Of a stretch of DNA of 64,000 nt, positions 56,601-63,269 are shown piece by piece (position 1 is the stretch's first letter; each line of letters starts with the position of its first letter). The stretch spans positions 191,000 through 254,999 of the forward strand of contig DJRT01000023.1 of NCBI GenBank assembly GCA_002437905.1, given 5' to 3'. The notes beneath the pieces are model-generated. The model made no database searches. It was given only the letters and a program-made list of their open reading frames with translations, and was not told where the DNA came from. This DNA comes from Ruminococcaceae bacterium UBA6353. GTDB taxonomy: Bacteria; Bacillota; Clostridia; Oscillospirales; Acutalibacteraceae. Made by a program: the position numbers and the translations under genes.

Positions 56601-57892
56601 ATGTTAACATTAACCGTACCCGTCATAATAGTCGGGTTTATACCGATCGGCTGTGCACCGTAAGGCGCCTGTGCGGTCACCGTACCGCCGTAGATGTTCA
56701 CGGTGACATTATTGGCGGAAGTGCCGGACATAAGACCGATTGCGGATTGACTGTTTTCTACCTTAACGGTCAGTGTGCCGGTACCGCCGCTTTGCCCGTA
56801 GATGTTAAGGGTTGAACCGCCGAGCATATACAGGGTGTGCTTCAGGTTGAGGGTTGCCCCGTCGCAAAGGATCAGGTTCAGTGTACCGCCTCCGGTAACA
56901 CCGATGGCACCTTCTATATTGACGGTTCCCGTGACGGCATGCCATCCTGTCAAAGCCCCTGTGGATGCATCGGTAAGCTCGGTGAAGCTGGTGCATTTTT
57001 GCTCTGCTCCGTCGGCATCGATGTATTTAATGCCGAAATCGGATACAGTGACATAATTGGAGTCTGTCCCTTGGCCGTCTTCCGTAATGGCAATATCCAG
57101 GCCGTTTGCGTCGGTATAGCGGAAACCCTCGGCCAAAAGATCCGCAACCTTGCCGACATTGGTGAAGATACTGGACTTGTTTGTTGCATTGGTCGTGTAG
57201 GTTCCGCCCGAAAGGGTAACCGAACTTTCCCCTGTGATCAGCAGGGCATTCGACTTTCCGCTGTGGATCTTAGCATCGCCCGTCACGGTCACCGTACCGC
57301 CGCTGACACAAATACCCGCGTCAAAGGAGGCACTGACCGTGCCGCCTTCAACGGCCAGTGTGCCGCCGTCAATACGGATGCCGCAGCCTGATCCCGTGTT
57401 TGAGATCGTGCCGCTCAAAACAGTCAGCGAAGCGCCCGAATCAACGATCAATGCAGGCTCACTCAGCGGCTGCAGGATCTCTCCGCCGCCGACGCTGTCC
57501 ATAACGGTCAGCTTGGCACTGCCCGTTACATAAAACACCGCTTTTTTATTGGCGTTGGTTCCGGCGGCGTTGTTGTATCTGTCAATGTAATGGCCGTTCA
57601 AATCCAGCGTAACATCGACGCTGTTGCTCAGCTGGACACCGTCGGCCTTGGAAAAGCCTGTCGCGAACCTGTCAACATCGTCCAACAATTTCACCGTGAC
57701 GCTCCCCGAGGCATATTGTACAGCAGTAAACGCCGATGCCAGGTCATCGTACGGCGTGGTCGTGCTGCCAATCGTCACTTCGGCGACAGAGCCATCCGCC
57801 GCAAACACCGACAGCGGCGCCATGGACAGCAGCATGATGGCCGCCAGCAGCACGGAAACAGCGCGTTTTTTCCAGGATGTTTTCGCGTTCAT
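47660..57892 (-). CDS. giant cell-wall surface protein with YDG repeats and SPQTG sorting signal
   Basis: About 3410 residues, the largest gene here. Signal peptide (KKRAVSVLLAAIMLLSMAPLSVFA). The first 800 residues and 1050-1900 are beta-solenoid-like (SGGTVTVTGDAKI, LTVSGSEVTLNAS) with Cys pairs. An Ig-like module with the mark LN.I(S/T)FGLF occurs at about 821, 2011 and 2831. About 2310-2675 are YDG repeats (VYDGTADARI, VYDGTTAAKL, IYDGTTVAKL, VYDGNTDAKV, QYDGRNTATI). About 3007-3277 are acidic helical repeats (VTADNVKSSDKAAVEAAEERL). It ends DSPQTGG, a hydrophobic helix and KKK: a sortase substrate. Spacing from AAAGGAG favours ATG 57892 over 57898. Preceded 12 nt earlier by the lone receiver gene. 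Confidence 0.85.
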   Translation of the reverse strand: MNAKTSWKKRAVSVLLAAIMLLSMAPLSVFAADGSVAEVTIGSTTTPYDDLASAFTAVQYASGSVTVKLLDDVDRFATGFSKADGVQLSNSVDVTLDLNGHYIDRYNNAAGTNANKKAVFYVTGSAKLTVMDSVGGGEILQPLSEPALIVDSGASLTVLSGTISNTGSGCGIRIDGGTLAVEGGTVSASFDAGICVSGGTVTVTGDAKIHSGKSNALLITGESSVTLSGGTYTTNATNKSSIFTNVGKVADLLAEGFRYTDANGLDIAITEDGQGTDSNYVTVSDFGIKYIDADGAEQKCTSFTELTDASTGALTGWHAVTGTVNIEGAIGVTGGGTLNLILCDGATLNLKHTLYMLGGSTLNIYGQSGGTGTLTVKVENSQSAIGLMSGTSANNVTVNIYGGTVTAQAPYGAQPIGINPTIMTGTVNVNIAAGMKCVKTDDLNTAYAYDNTDGTSITITKCTEHKWSYTNITNDTHDRTCDLCGTTETGVAHTTASYKYIRTDIHRLICACGKDYSTEYHTYTYTPNSDGLTHTATCKCEYSVDDIAHTYKGEGEICICGAFHSATYDGKKYASLQSAIDAAAAVGGTVTLAQQVNENVVVTDGTVTVDLSGNRWSGNIDDELIGNIDIKKKYIPLTVDDGSVTLKNGELFQWWSGSSARTGIMINGGSVTVEQDVRVKGGQYYIDVPYPSITLNDGTLILKEGATLLSGLQVPEGKVLANYLPEGTAFVKCSYDNSSNTVTVSDPQEFVPDVYTANKSTESMVIVSHAHDFSNNANTCACGLTCLHDSGNDREASYFEKAICSVCHCEYGDYVQDTTAPTGEILIQGRTWWQTVLNKISFGLFYNENASMIITATDDSYSQPGYDETKHAVKIEYLVSDTILSEEAVKASLEFREYTIPIGFSTERQYVVYVRLTDHAGNIAYAGSDGFEIDKTAPVIENMVDGGHYTYCKETKIKISDKNIKSITLDGREQTLNSDGVLILRAYRDEEQTLIVTDEAGNTTTVYIAGYTEHDFDEETLTCRRCGIDAVAKLTAGDYTAYYATVNAAISNGLLYQRENIVVTLLRSVKYGDPNAAYINLWASSTSFTLDLNGYELGGGDFTISNGNSGTTTIISSKPGGALKMSVTLRSPDATLIMGEGLSETSLSTGFYQYSGTLKIYGGWYYWLHVYSDEKKTELYSGKFEEIKTTTEGVTCADLLAPEYCYEGVSYADAKAAASLESVTVVPCAHASLDENGYCADCGFHLVLSVEKDGVSKNFETFEDAVRYAEQNDGCTVKLLQDITLDEATAGSLMDGYSLVLREGEYTIDLNGKTLNINNNYFNVYFGCKLTISDSVGGGKVTDPGMGHIAVDEFSVLTVTGGEFNPNIQISKQSSLLLKGGSFKNIRAKRSAGCTPFDFIADGYTFANADGSGYASEGKVMYEYGDYFIENVTVVSAPQTIDEQPTDLKFYMTSGTADKYVKFVVSTIEEWQGKRFRITFEKEDGTVINEATATAFEKQEITLSAVNFTASDSGSYRIKLELNGYVLYTNTFNITVTECEHPGYDEENKCTQCHCGLAAAIVKGETTRGYVTFAEALAAAQTDENKNCKLWMLTDVAGKITVSAGDFFICMNGHTAGTLNVTKTAKLNIIDGTITGTVTVAKTASLSASVLNFLGTVNDNGSMGSFINCVFDKALNARGSYTNLNSCTVNGTLTVSGSEVTLNASTVSGKITVNNGGLLRFMGNGCECGEMLVKTGGALEVYSEDHMFSGKLTAESDSTLTLSGGVYTEIAAGSGAKLTISGGKFTNITVNGRHLINCLAEGKALYDMNIGEVIDGRVGIAGNVQVVDHTHTCSWKTETHEKLCGCGYVETVDTEAPVISSIKDGGVYYNLVYFSVTDANDFTVTVDGTPVQIPITGYRLSGDNLTHTITATDVAGNTVTVTVTVYKMYFVTLPRDTTGYTVKGAPAIGHGMDYEFTVKIADGYSKTENYRVLVNGTAIDAVKGDETEDTFLINNVSEELAITVEGVADITAPEVEVSIHGNSFKEFLNRITFGLFFKQTQTVEVKANDFGSGIKKVEYLLSETAFANKEAITGDWTELTLNADRKAYFSIEPNRKAFVYVRVTDQSSNITVVNSDGVVVYTDAEAIAGTKIFIMGLESDIEYYLNMNGNTVSSALNGADELDTADYSVSNNGSFILTNSYLSTLAAGEYTITLLFKPLGENYIDNAGNDAPAEVFLKLTVEKKTPVHDHKESDGKIYDGKSIGMPTFNTDSNGALTVEYKRADEDDTAYTTAAPKSVGNYVIRITTAETDTFKAASSTMEFEIQPREVTISGTAVSNKVYDGTADARITSDGTVDRLVDGDDVTIVSGQAAFADKNVGTDKTVAFTGFSLTGADAANYTLTAQPTSVTADITVKEITINGAAVESTKVYDGTTAAKLTNDGTLSENYDGEALTIEAGSAAYADKSVGRGKTVSFTGFKLAGAAAANYTLVAQPDAVTADITAKEVTIRGTAVEAGKIYDGTTVAKLTNDGTLSENFDGENLTIAAGNAAYDNKSVGVGKTVTFTGFKLAGAAAANYTLIAQPASVAADITVKEIKIVGTAVAASKVYDGNTDAKVTAAGTFDGLVTGDKVTLVTGKAAYDDRNVGNGKAVVFYDFALSGDDAANYTLAAQPADTTASISAKELTIKGLKVKDKQYDGRNTATIDGASALVGVVDGDRLELVAGTPTFDRVTVGKNIPISFTAFTLSGDRETVGNYTLTQPSGITANIVEYVADGSEYGVNANDWINTDFIITAKPGYRLSLTDTADGEWTDTLTASDETGNGKLTFFVKNTATGVISAAVTENYKIDKTAPTGEVKLNERTAFQKLINTITFGLFFKDDVHVQLTAQDEASGVKSVLYYKSDKTLTDDEVRANTDWTDSGDFDIAAKDREKFIIYVRIEDNAGNVGYIGSDGVTFDTTAPGIIGVENGKTYYVTKKVAVGDDNLASVKLNGTPVEQAFSLAGNTDTVYVIRAVDQAGNVTEYTVTMKPIAALTEAIASVTADNVKSSDKAAVEAAEERLAGVETQDATAEEQNALQAAGERCAALKQRIADVAGEITRLTDGVNGYDADKVTSADKADIEKLIGDINTLLDGDNLTDAERAALEALKATARALLERLASAKAATESEEITTVKDITKEDVKLDDKEDLEKAEKALEEALRDFDGNYTEEEREDLEKQLESVKEALGAVGNTEKAAGEIGKLPTVDDVKLGDKDAVERVGKLVEDLTDNEKTMLGQEALDKIGALAEKVAELEKISFAPSIIEGAGQQWNGEGGANARFRSNAVFEEFRRVLVDGRELDSANYIAYAGSTVVELKAAYLNTLSAGEHTLSIVSQNGTAVTTFTVEREAAADSPQTGGAADLLLWMALLFVSGGLLAGTAIADKKKTPMAG

Positions 57893-57904
57893 TCTCATTC
57901 TCCT

Positions 57905-58258
57905 TTACACACACTTGGCGATCGCCGCCAATAAGACCTCTGATGAAATGGGCTTTTCGTGGAAGTAGGCACAGCCCAGCCGATAGGATTGCACACCAAA
58001 GCCATTGTCGTCCGAAAACCATATCACCGGCACCTCCGGCAGCAGATTTTTGGCCGCAATGACCCCCTCCATGCCGGCGGCGCCGTCCATGGTCACGATC
58101 ACCAGCGCCGGCGGGCCACTGCCGAGAGCGGCAATCAGGCGATCGTAGTCGGAAAACCCCTCCACGGCCACATTCCGGTAACAGTAGCCGGCATGACCGG
58201 AAAGAAAGCGCTCCAGCCATTGCCATTCCGGCTCCGCCCCGTACAGCACGATTCTCAA
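57905..58258 (-). CDS. stand-alone receiver-like protein, TTG start
   Basis: 117-residue protein with a CheY-like fold and no output domain. LVIVTMDGAAGMEGV (Asp58) stands at the phospho-site, VPVIWFSDDN at the Thr/Ser strand (Ser82) and GCAYFHEKPIS holds the conserved Lys102; the acidic pair at the N-terminus is replaced (VLYGAEPEW), so it may be a weak or pseudo-receiver. No ATG fits; TTG 58258 lies 7 nt after GGGGAGG. It shares a transcript with the giant surface gene and is divergent from the LytTR regulator. Confidence 0.65.
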   Translation of the reverse strand: MRIVLYGAEPEWQWLERFLSGHAGYCYRNVAVEGFSDYDRLIAALGSGPPALVIVTMDGAAGMEGVIAAKNLLPEVPVIWFSDDNGFGVQSYRLGCAYFHEKPISSEVLLAAIAKCV

Positions 58259-58302
58259 AAAAACGCCTCCCCGTCGCCCTCCGGCTCTATTGGTACACTT
58301 GC

Positions 58303-58331
58303 ATTGTATCGGGTATCCGGGCAAATGGCAA
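58303..58331 (-). promoter_or_regulatory. promoter of the receiver-giant surface gene operon
   Basis: Minus-strand TTGCCA (58326-58331), 17 nt, TACAAT (58303-58308). Confidence 0.7.
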
Positions 58332-58339
58332 CCGCCTTT

Positions 58340-58371
58340 GCACAAGCGGTCAAAAAACGGCACAAGCGGTC
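58340..58371. promoter_or_regulatory. 12-bp direct repeats, putative LytTR-binding site
   Basis: GCACAAGCGGTC occurs at 58340-58351 and again at 58360-58371, a 20-bp period, between two divergent promoters. LytTR regulators bind direct repeats about two helical turns apart, so this is a good candidate site for the neighbouring regulator. Confidence 0.6.
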
Positions 58372-58388
58372 GGTCAGCGCCCTGCCGC

Positions 58389-58416
58389 TTGCCTTTTGGC
58401 GGATATGTGCTATAAT
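58389..58416 (+). promoter_or_regulatory. promoter of the LytTR regulator-kinase operon
   Basis: TTGCCT (58389-58394), 16 nt, TATAAT (58411-58416); the direct repeats end 17 bp before the -35. Confidence 0.7.
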
Positions 58417-58469
58417 GGCAGTGACCGAAAACGGGATTTTCCGCCGCCTGGGCAAAAAGGAGCATACCA

Positions 58470-59183
58470 GTGAAAATTGCTGTTGTTGACGATGACCCCC
58501 AGCTGCAGGAGCAGCTGCGCACCCATCTGACCGATCTGCTCGGCAGTGCCGCCGGGATCACGCCGTTTGCCAGCGGGGAGCAGTTTCTGGCCGCCTGGCA
58601 GCCGGGGGCGTTTGACCTGATCATTCTGGATATATTCATGGCCGGGCTTACCGGCATGGAGGTTGCCCGCACGATCCGACAGACCGACCGGGAGGTGCGC
58701 CTGGTATTCAGCACCACCAGCAACGAGTTTGCCAGCGAGAGCTACGAGGTGAACGCCTGCTACTACCTGCACAAGCCCTTTGGCCGCGACCTGGTCAGGG
58801 CCATGCTGGACCGGTTGGATCTGGCCGAGGCGGAAAAGGCCCGCACCGTCCGGCTACCGGACGGCACGGGCGTGCGTCTGCGCGACATCGTTTATGCGGA
58901 TTTTGCCGCCCACCGGGTGGTGCTGCATGGCCGGCATGGCCAGGATACCGTCGTGCGGGCAAGCTTTTCCCAGATCGAGCCACTGCTGTGCGCCTATCCG
59001 TACTTTTTCAGTCCCTCCAAGGGGCTGCTGGTCAATTTCTACGAGGTGGCCGCCCAAACGGGCGATACCTTCACCATGAGCGACGGCAGCATCGTGCCCA
59101 TCAGCCGCCGCAAGGCCAGGGAGGTTCTGGAGGCCTATTCCGCCTTCCGCTTTGAACAGCTGCGAAAGGGGGGCAAGCCGTGA
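58470..59183 (+). CDS. LytTR-family response regulator
   Basis: 237-residue regulator. Receiver domain (residues 1-120): acidic pair VVDDDP at 5-10, phospho-acceptor Asp54 in LIILDIFMAGLTGMEVA, Lys in YLHKPF. DNA-binding LytTR domain from about 135: RLRDIVYADFAAHRVVLHG, FSQIEPLLCAYPYFFSPSKGLLVNFYEV, VPISRRKAREVLEAY. AgrA/VirR-like proteins of this kind switch on surface or exported products. GTG start at 58470 behind AAAAAGGAG. Overlaps the kinase start (TGATG). Confidence 0.93.
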   Translation: MKIAVVDDDPQLQEQLRTHLTDLLGSAAGITPFASGEQFLAAWQPGAFDLIILDIFMAGLTGMEVARTIRQTDREVRLVFSTTSNEFASESYEVNACYYLHKPFGRDLVRAMLDRLDLAEAEKARTVRLPDGTGVRLRDIVYADFAAHRVVLHGRHGQDTVVRASFSQIEPLLCAYPYFFSPSKGLLVNFYEVAAQTGDTFTMSDGSIVPISRRKAREVLEAYSAFRFEQLRKGGKP

Positions 59184-60514
59184 TGCCGCCGCTCTCCCGC
59201 ATGGCCGAGGTTGCCGTGTATTCTCTGCTGAATTTTCTGCCCTTTCTGGCACTGGCGCTGTACCCCTTCCGCCGCTGCCTGCGTTTTTCCCGCCGCGTAA
59301 CCGGCGGGCTGATCGGCGCGCTGACCGCCGTGCAGCTGGCGCTCGGCTTCTGGGCGGCATTCTATTCCGGCGGCCGGGCGGGGCTGATCAGCGCCATCAG
59401 CACCCTCCTGTACGCCGTGTTCTACTTCGCCGCGGTCAAAAAGCCGCTCGGCAAAACGCTCTTTACCCTGCTGATGATCTCCAACCTTGCCAACCTGGCG
59501 GTGATCGCCGCAAAAAGCCTGGAGGGGCAGCTGTTCCCCGCGCTGGCCGTGCAGAGCTACCGCTGGTCCTTCTCGCTGACGCTCTTCCTGGTGGAGCTGG
59601 TCATCGCCGTGCCGCTGTTTTTCTATATCAAGACAGTCTATACGCCGGCGGTGGAAAAAGAACCCTCCGGCTTTGAATGGCGGTATCTCTGGCTGATCCC
59701 GGCCACCTTTTATCTGGTGTGGTACTTCGCGTTTTACGGCATTGTTGCGCGCACGGCATTGGAGATTGCCCTGCGGCCGAAAAACGCCCTGTTTCTGTTC
59801 CTCGTCAATACCGGCGCCATTCTGATCTACTATGTGGTCACACGGCTGATCCTGGAGCAGAACAAAACGCTGGAGCTGACAGAGCGCAACCACCAGCTGA
59901 CCATGCAGGCCATGCAGTACGAAAGCCTGCAGGAGAAGATTACCGAGGCGCGCCGGGCTAAGCACGATGTGCGCCACCACATTGCGCTGATGCAGGAATA
60001 TCTGCGCCGCGGCGACCTGCCCGCCCTGGAGGAATACCTGCGCCGCTATGGTGCCAGCCTGCCGGACGATTCGCTGGTGCGCTTCTGCGAGAATGTGGCC
60101 GCCAATGCCGTGCTGCTGTACTTTGCCCAGCAGGCCAAGGATGACGGCATCGACTATATCGTTAAGGCCGATATCCCGCAGGACAGCGGCCTTTCGGAGC
60201 CCGATATTTCCGTGCTGCTCGGCAATCTGCTGGAGAATGCCCTTGACGCCTGCAGGGGCGAGACCGGCGAAGACCGCCGGATCATCGTCCGGGCGGGCAC
60301 CGATGGCGGCTCCCTGTGCATCACGGTGGATAACACCTACCATGGCACGCTCCGGCACACCGCCGATGGCCGGCTCACCTCCACCAAGCACCGGGGCGCC
60401 GGCCTGGGTACCCAGTCGGTCAGGAGCATCGCCGGGCAGTATGGCGGCCTGTGCCGCTTTGAAGCGAAGGACGGCATGTTCTACGCCTCTGTGCTCTGCC
60501 CGATACGGCGCTGA
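59183..60514 (+). CDS. sensor histidine kinase, GHKL type (AgrC/VirS-like)
   Basis: 443-residue kinase with about six N-terminal membrane helices (residues 10-220), a short coil, the phospho-His box RRAKHDVRHHIALMQEYL near residue 265, and a GHKL ATPase with NLLENALDAC (N box) and HRGAGLGTQSVRSIA (G box). Partner of the LytTR regulator. It resembles peptide-sensing AgrC, but no agrB/agrD is next to it; the signal is unknown. A GTG at 59180 is an equally placed alternative start. Confidence 0.9.
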   Translation: MPPLSRMAEVAVYSLLNFLPFLALALYPFRRCLRFSRRVTGGLIGALTAVQLALGFWAAFYSGGRAGLISAISTLLYAVFYFAAVKKPLGKTLFTLLMISNLANLAVIAAKSLEGQLFPALAVQSYRWSFSLTLFLVELVIAVPLFFYIKTVYTPAVEKEPSGFEWRYLWLIPATFYLVWYFAFYGIVARTALEIALRPKNALFLFLVNTGAILIYYVVTRLILEQNKTLELTERNHQLTMQAMQYESLQEKITEARRAKHDVRHHIALMQEYLRRGDLPALEEYLRRYGASLPDDSLVRFCENVAANAVLLYFAQQAKDDGIDYIVKADIPQDSGLSEPDISVLLGNLLENALDACRGETGEDRRIIVRAGTDGGSLCITVDNTYHGTLRHTADGRLTSTKHRGAGLGTQSVRSIAGQYGGLCRFEAKDGMFYASVLCPIRR

Positions 60515-60573
60515 GCCGCCGCCCCGCGGGGCGGCGGCATTTCGCCGGCCGCAGAGCCGAAAAAAACAAGCGG

Positions 60574-60608
60574 GCAGCCGCCCCCATCAAGGGGGCGGCT
60601 GCCTTTTT
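60574..60608 (+). terminator. terminator of the two-component operon
   Basis: GCAGCCGCCCCC-ATCAA-GGGGGCGGCTGC then TTTTT. A shorter GC hairpin without T tail lies just after the kinase stop (60516-60538). Confidence 0.85.
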
Positions 60609-60665
60609 GTGTCCCATCCCCGGCAGAGGATGGTGTTTCATGACCGGTTCTTCGGTGCTTTCCGA

Positions 60666-63113
60666 TCAGGACTGCGGTTTCGGCCACAGCTTCGGGGTGA
60701 CGGTATACTGTCTTTCATACCAATCCGCGCCGTCATCGTGATACCAATATTCAATGTCGGAGCTTTCGCCGCCGTCGGCATAGGGGTCGGTCGGGCTGTA
60801 GAGCACAAGATGCCAGGCTTCAATCTGTTCCGCGGTGAAGCCGTCAACTGTTTGTTTGTCAAATTTCCCATCCCCGTAGTACACCTTGTCGGGGGCGTTT
60901 TCACTTGCCATAAGCCGGCTCATAAATCTTTCACTGACAGGACCGCTGATCACCCATTCTTTCTGCGTTGAATGATTGATAACTTTGAAAGTGTCATTGC
61001 AATTTTGAAACGCTCTATTGCCGACAAAGCGGACATTTTCGCCGATTGTGATTTCTTCCAGATTTGTACAGTCAGAAAACATATACGCGGGAATGTTTAC
61101 CACGCCATTACCTATCGTCACTTTTTTCAGGCTTTCGCAGCCATTAAACACGCCACCGCTGTCAGGATAGTAGCCGAAAAGCCTATTAGACTCGCCGTCA
61201 CTATCGTCAAGCCAGTATCCGCCCAGTTCCTTCACGGAATCGGGAATCACAATTTCTTCGATACCGGTATCAAAAAATGCACCTGCCCGGATCGTTTCAA
61301 CCGTAGCACCGATGGTGACTTTTTTGAGATTGTGGCACTTTCCGAATGCAAATTGCGGAATCACCGTGATGTTATCGATAGTAACCTCGCTGATACCTTG
61401 GCAATTTTGGAAAAGACTTCCGCCGAAACCGTTTCCGATGGTGCCGTCCTTCTTCTCCCAAATGCGATCGCCTTCGGCACCGTAATAGATGCCGCCGCCG
61501 TTAATATGAAGCTTGAACTGATTGCCGGTATAGACGGTACCATGATCGTTGATGTCGAGAGCACCGGGCAGACCGTAATATTGCGCGGAGGTAAGACCAG
61601 ACCCGTTGTTTTTATCCAGTTGCGCGCTTCTATTCACATAGAGCAAAGGCATCGTGAGGTCTTCAAGACCCTCACAGTTTGAAAATGCTTTGTACCCGAT
61701 CGAGGTAACTTCGGGGGAGAGCACGATTTCCTTGAGGGTTTTCAGATTTGCAAAGGCATAATCGCCGATCACGCCGCCGTTTACGGTCAGCTTTCTCAGG
61801 CTTGTCGGGATGGCACCCTCTGCCTCTGCGTTGCTCGCATAGCCGAACAGATAGCCGACATTCGTGTAGTTGCTCATTGTGTAATCAGAGCCAAGATAGG
61901 GCAGGGTCAGCTCCTCGAGCCTGCGGCAGTTTTCCAGCGCGCCCTCCTTGATGTGGTTGAACACGGAGGAAATCTCGACCTTGGTCGCGGTGCTGTCTAT
62001 CACGCCCGTGAGCATGCAGAACTTGGTGCCGTTGTTGTCAATATTGTAATTCTCGTCAATTACATAGCTAAGCCCCTCAAAGTCGCGTTTTAAGGTCCAA
62101 TTGGCACAAAGAGTGAGGTTGCCCGTGGTGCCGACGGGAATACTTTCAATCGGGGTTTCGTCTCCGTTTTCACCCACAAGGGTCCAGCCATTAAAGTCAT
62201 AATCATATTTTTCGAGCGGCCTGAAGTCTACGGGGTCCTCAACGGTGTATGTTTCTTCGTTTTCATTACGCACACCCTTAGTGTTTTTATATGTAATTGA
62301 ATATCTGTTGCGGTCCCATTGAGCATACAGGGTGATGTTAGCGGGTTTCGAAGTGTCGATTTCGGTGACAGAGGTTTCGTAATTTTCATCCGCATACCAC
62401 CCCATAAAGGTGTAGCCCTTGGCTGAGAGCGGCAGCAGCTTGACCGTGCCCGATCCCATCTCAATGGTCGTCGGGTTGGGGTTATCCACGCTGTCTTCGT
62501 CCATGTTGATATTATAGGTGACATTTATGCGCTCAAGAATATCCGTCGCCAGCCGCTCGGTTTTATAGTCGAGATACACCTGCGCCTTTGCGCCGTAATG
62601 GAGCATATCCTGCAGCATGGCACGCAGGTTTTCATCTTCCGTGCCGGCAACGCCTTCCACCAGCCCCAGTTTGCGCGCGGCATAGGTGCAAATGCTGTAC
62701 TCCTCAATAGTGCCGTAGACCGTCGTCCCATTGTGGATGACATACGGCTGCGAATACACCGTATCGGTCATTTGCTTAGCGGTCAGATCGGCATACTCAA
62801 AAATGTAGCAATCGACCCCTTTGACATTCAGCATCTCGTCATCAGCCGTGAGAACGGCGTCCGCCGTTGCCTGGGTACGCGTTGCCGTGTCCTCGCGCCA
62901 GATCAGCATACCGACATCCGAAACAGCCGGAGTCTCCGCGTTCTCCACCTTAACAGCGTACCATAAGTAGATCTGATTGCCAAAATTCAGATTTTTGGCG
63001 TGTATACTGACCGTCGGCATGGTTCCCTCCGCCCCGGAAACGAGACAGGAGGCAGAGAACGCCGAAACCACAAGCACGATCGCAAACGCCCATAGCAGCC
63101 ATTTCCTTTTCAT
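60666..63113 (-). CDS. secreted BspA-like leucine-rich-repeat protein with InlB-type repeats
   Basis: 815-residue secreted protein. Signal peptide MKRKWLLWAFAIVLVVSAFS. Residues about 30-195 form a beta-sandwich-like N-terminal domain seen in gut Firmicute surface proteins (NFGNQIYLWYAVKVENAE). Two InlB/flg_new repeats follow (AKGYTFMGWYADENYETSV, YDYDFNGWTLVGENGDETP). From about 370 to 740 there are LRR_5 repeats (IGDYAFANLKTLKEIVLSPEV, TSIGYKAFSNCEGLEDL, IPQFAFGKCHNLKKVTIG, VGNRAFQNCNDTFKV). There is no anchor at the C-terminus, so it is released or held non-covalently. ATG 63113 has GGAGG 12 nt upstream. Confidence 0.85.
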   Translation of the reverse strand: MKRKWLLWAFAIVLVVSAFSASCLVSGAEGTMPTVSIHAKNLNFGNQIYLWYAVKVENAETPAVSDVGMLIWREDTATRTQATADAVLTADDEMLNVKGVDCYIFEYADLTAKQMTDTVYSQPYVIHNGTTVYGTIEEYSICTYAARKLGLVEGVAGTEDENLRAMLQDMLHYGAKAQVYLDYKTERLATDILERINVTYNINMDEDSVDNPNPTTIEMGSGTVKLLPLSAKGYTFMGWYADENYETSVTEIDTSKPANITLYAQWDRNRYSITYKNTKGVRNENEETYTVEDPVDFRPLEKYDYDFNGWTLVGENGDETPIESIPVGTTGNLTLCANWTLKRDFEGLSYVIDENYNIDNNGTKFCMLTGVIDSTATKVEISSVFNHIKEGALENCRRLEELTLPYLGSDYTMSNYTNVGYLFGYASNAEAEGAIPTSLRKLTVNGGVIGDYAFANLKTLKEIVLSPEVTSIGYKAFSNCEGLEDLTMPLLYVNRSAQLDKNNGSGLTSAQYYGLPGALDINDHGTVYTGNQFKLHINGGGIYYGAEGDRIWEKKDGTIGNGFGGSLFQNCQGISEVTIDNITVIPQFAFGKCHNLKKVTIGATVETIRAGAFFDTGIEEIVIPDSVKELGGYWLDDSDGESNRLFGYYPDSGGVFNGCESLKKVTIGNGVVNIPAYMFSDCTNLEEITIGENVRFVGNRAFQNCNDTFKVINHSTQKEWVISGPVSERFMSRLMASENAPDKVYYGDGKFDKQTVDGFTAEQIEAWHLVLYSPTDPYADGGESSDIEYWYHDDGADWYERQYTVTPKLWPKPQS

Positions 63114-63161
63114 AACGATTTGCTTCCTCCTTATAGTCAGATTATTCGTATATACTCATTC

Positions 63162-63269
63162 TTAATCCCACTCACCAATGTTGCTCGTATTGATTCGTGT
63201 AATCGGTTCTTCCGGAAAGACATACACAATGCTGATCTTCGGCGCTTCATAAATCAACTTTGCTTCCAT
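63162..63269 (-). CDS. 35-residue peptide gene upstream of the leucine-rich-repeat gene
   Basis: Short gene with an excellent ribosome site (AAAGGAG, 7 nt before ATG 63269). The product begins MEAKLIYEAPKISIVYVF, continues PEEPITRINTSNIGEWD and stops with TAA. It is acidic with no membrane helix. Tiny proteins starting with a Tyr-x-x-Pro-Lys-Ile/Val pattern recur in gut Clostridia and Bacteroidetes; I know of no defined function. It lies 48 nt before the surface gene on the same transcript. Confidence 0.65.
   Translation of the reverse strand: MEAKLIYEAPKISIVYVFPEEPITRINTSNIGEWD

Noticed and set aside
58470..60665. agr-type quorum system with agrB/agrD
   Set aside because: The regulator and kinase are AgrA/AgrC-like, but I found no AgrB membrane peptidase or AgrD-like peptide frame beside them.
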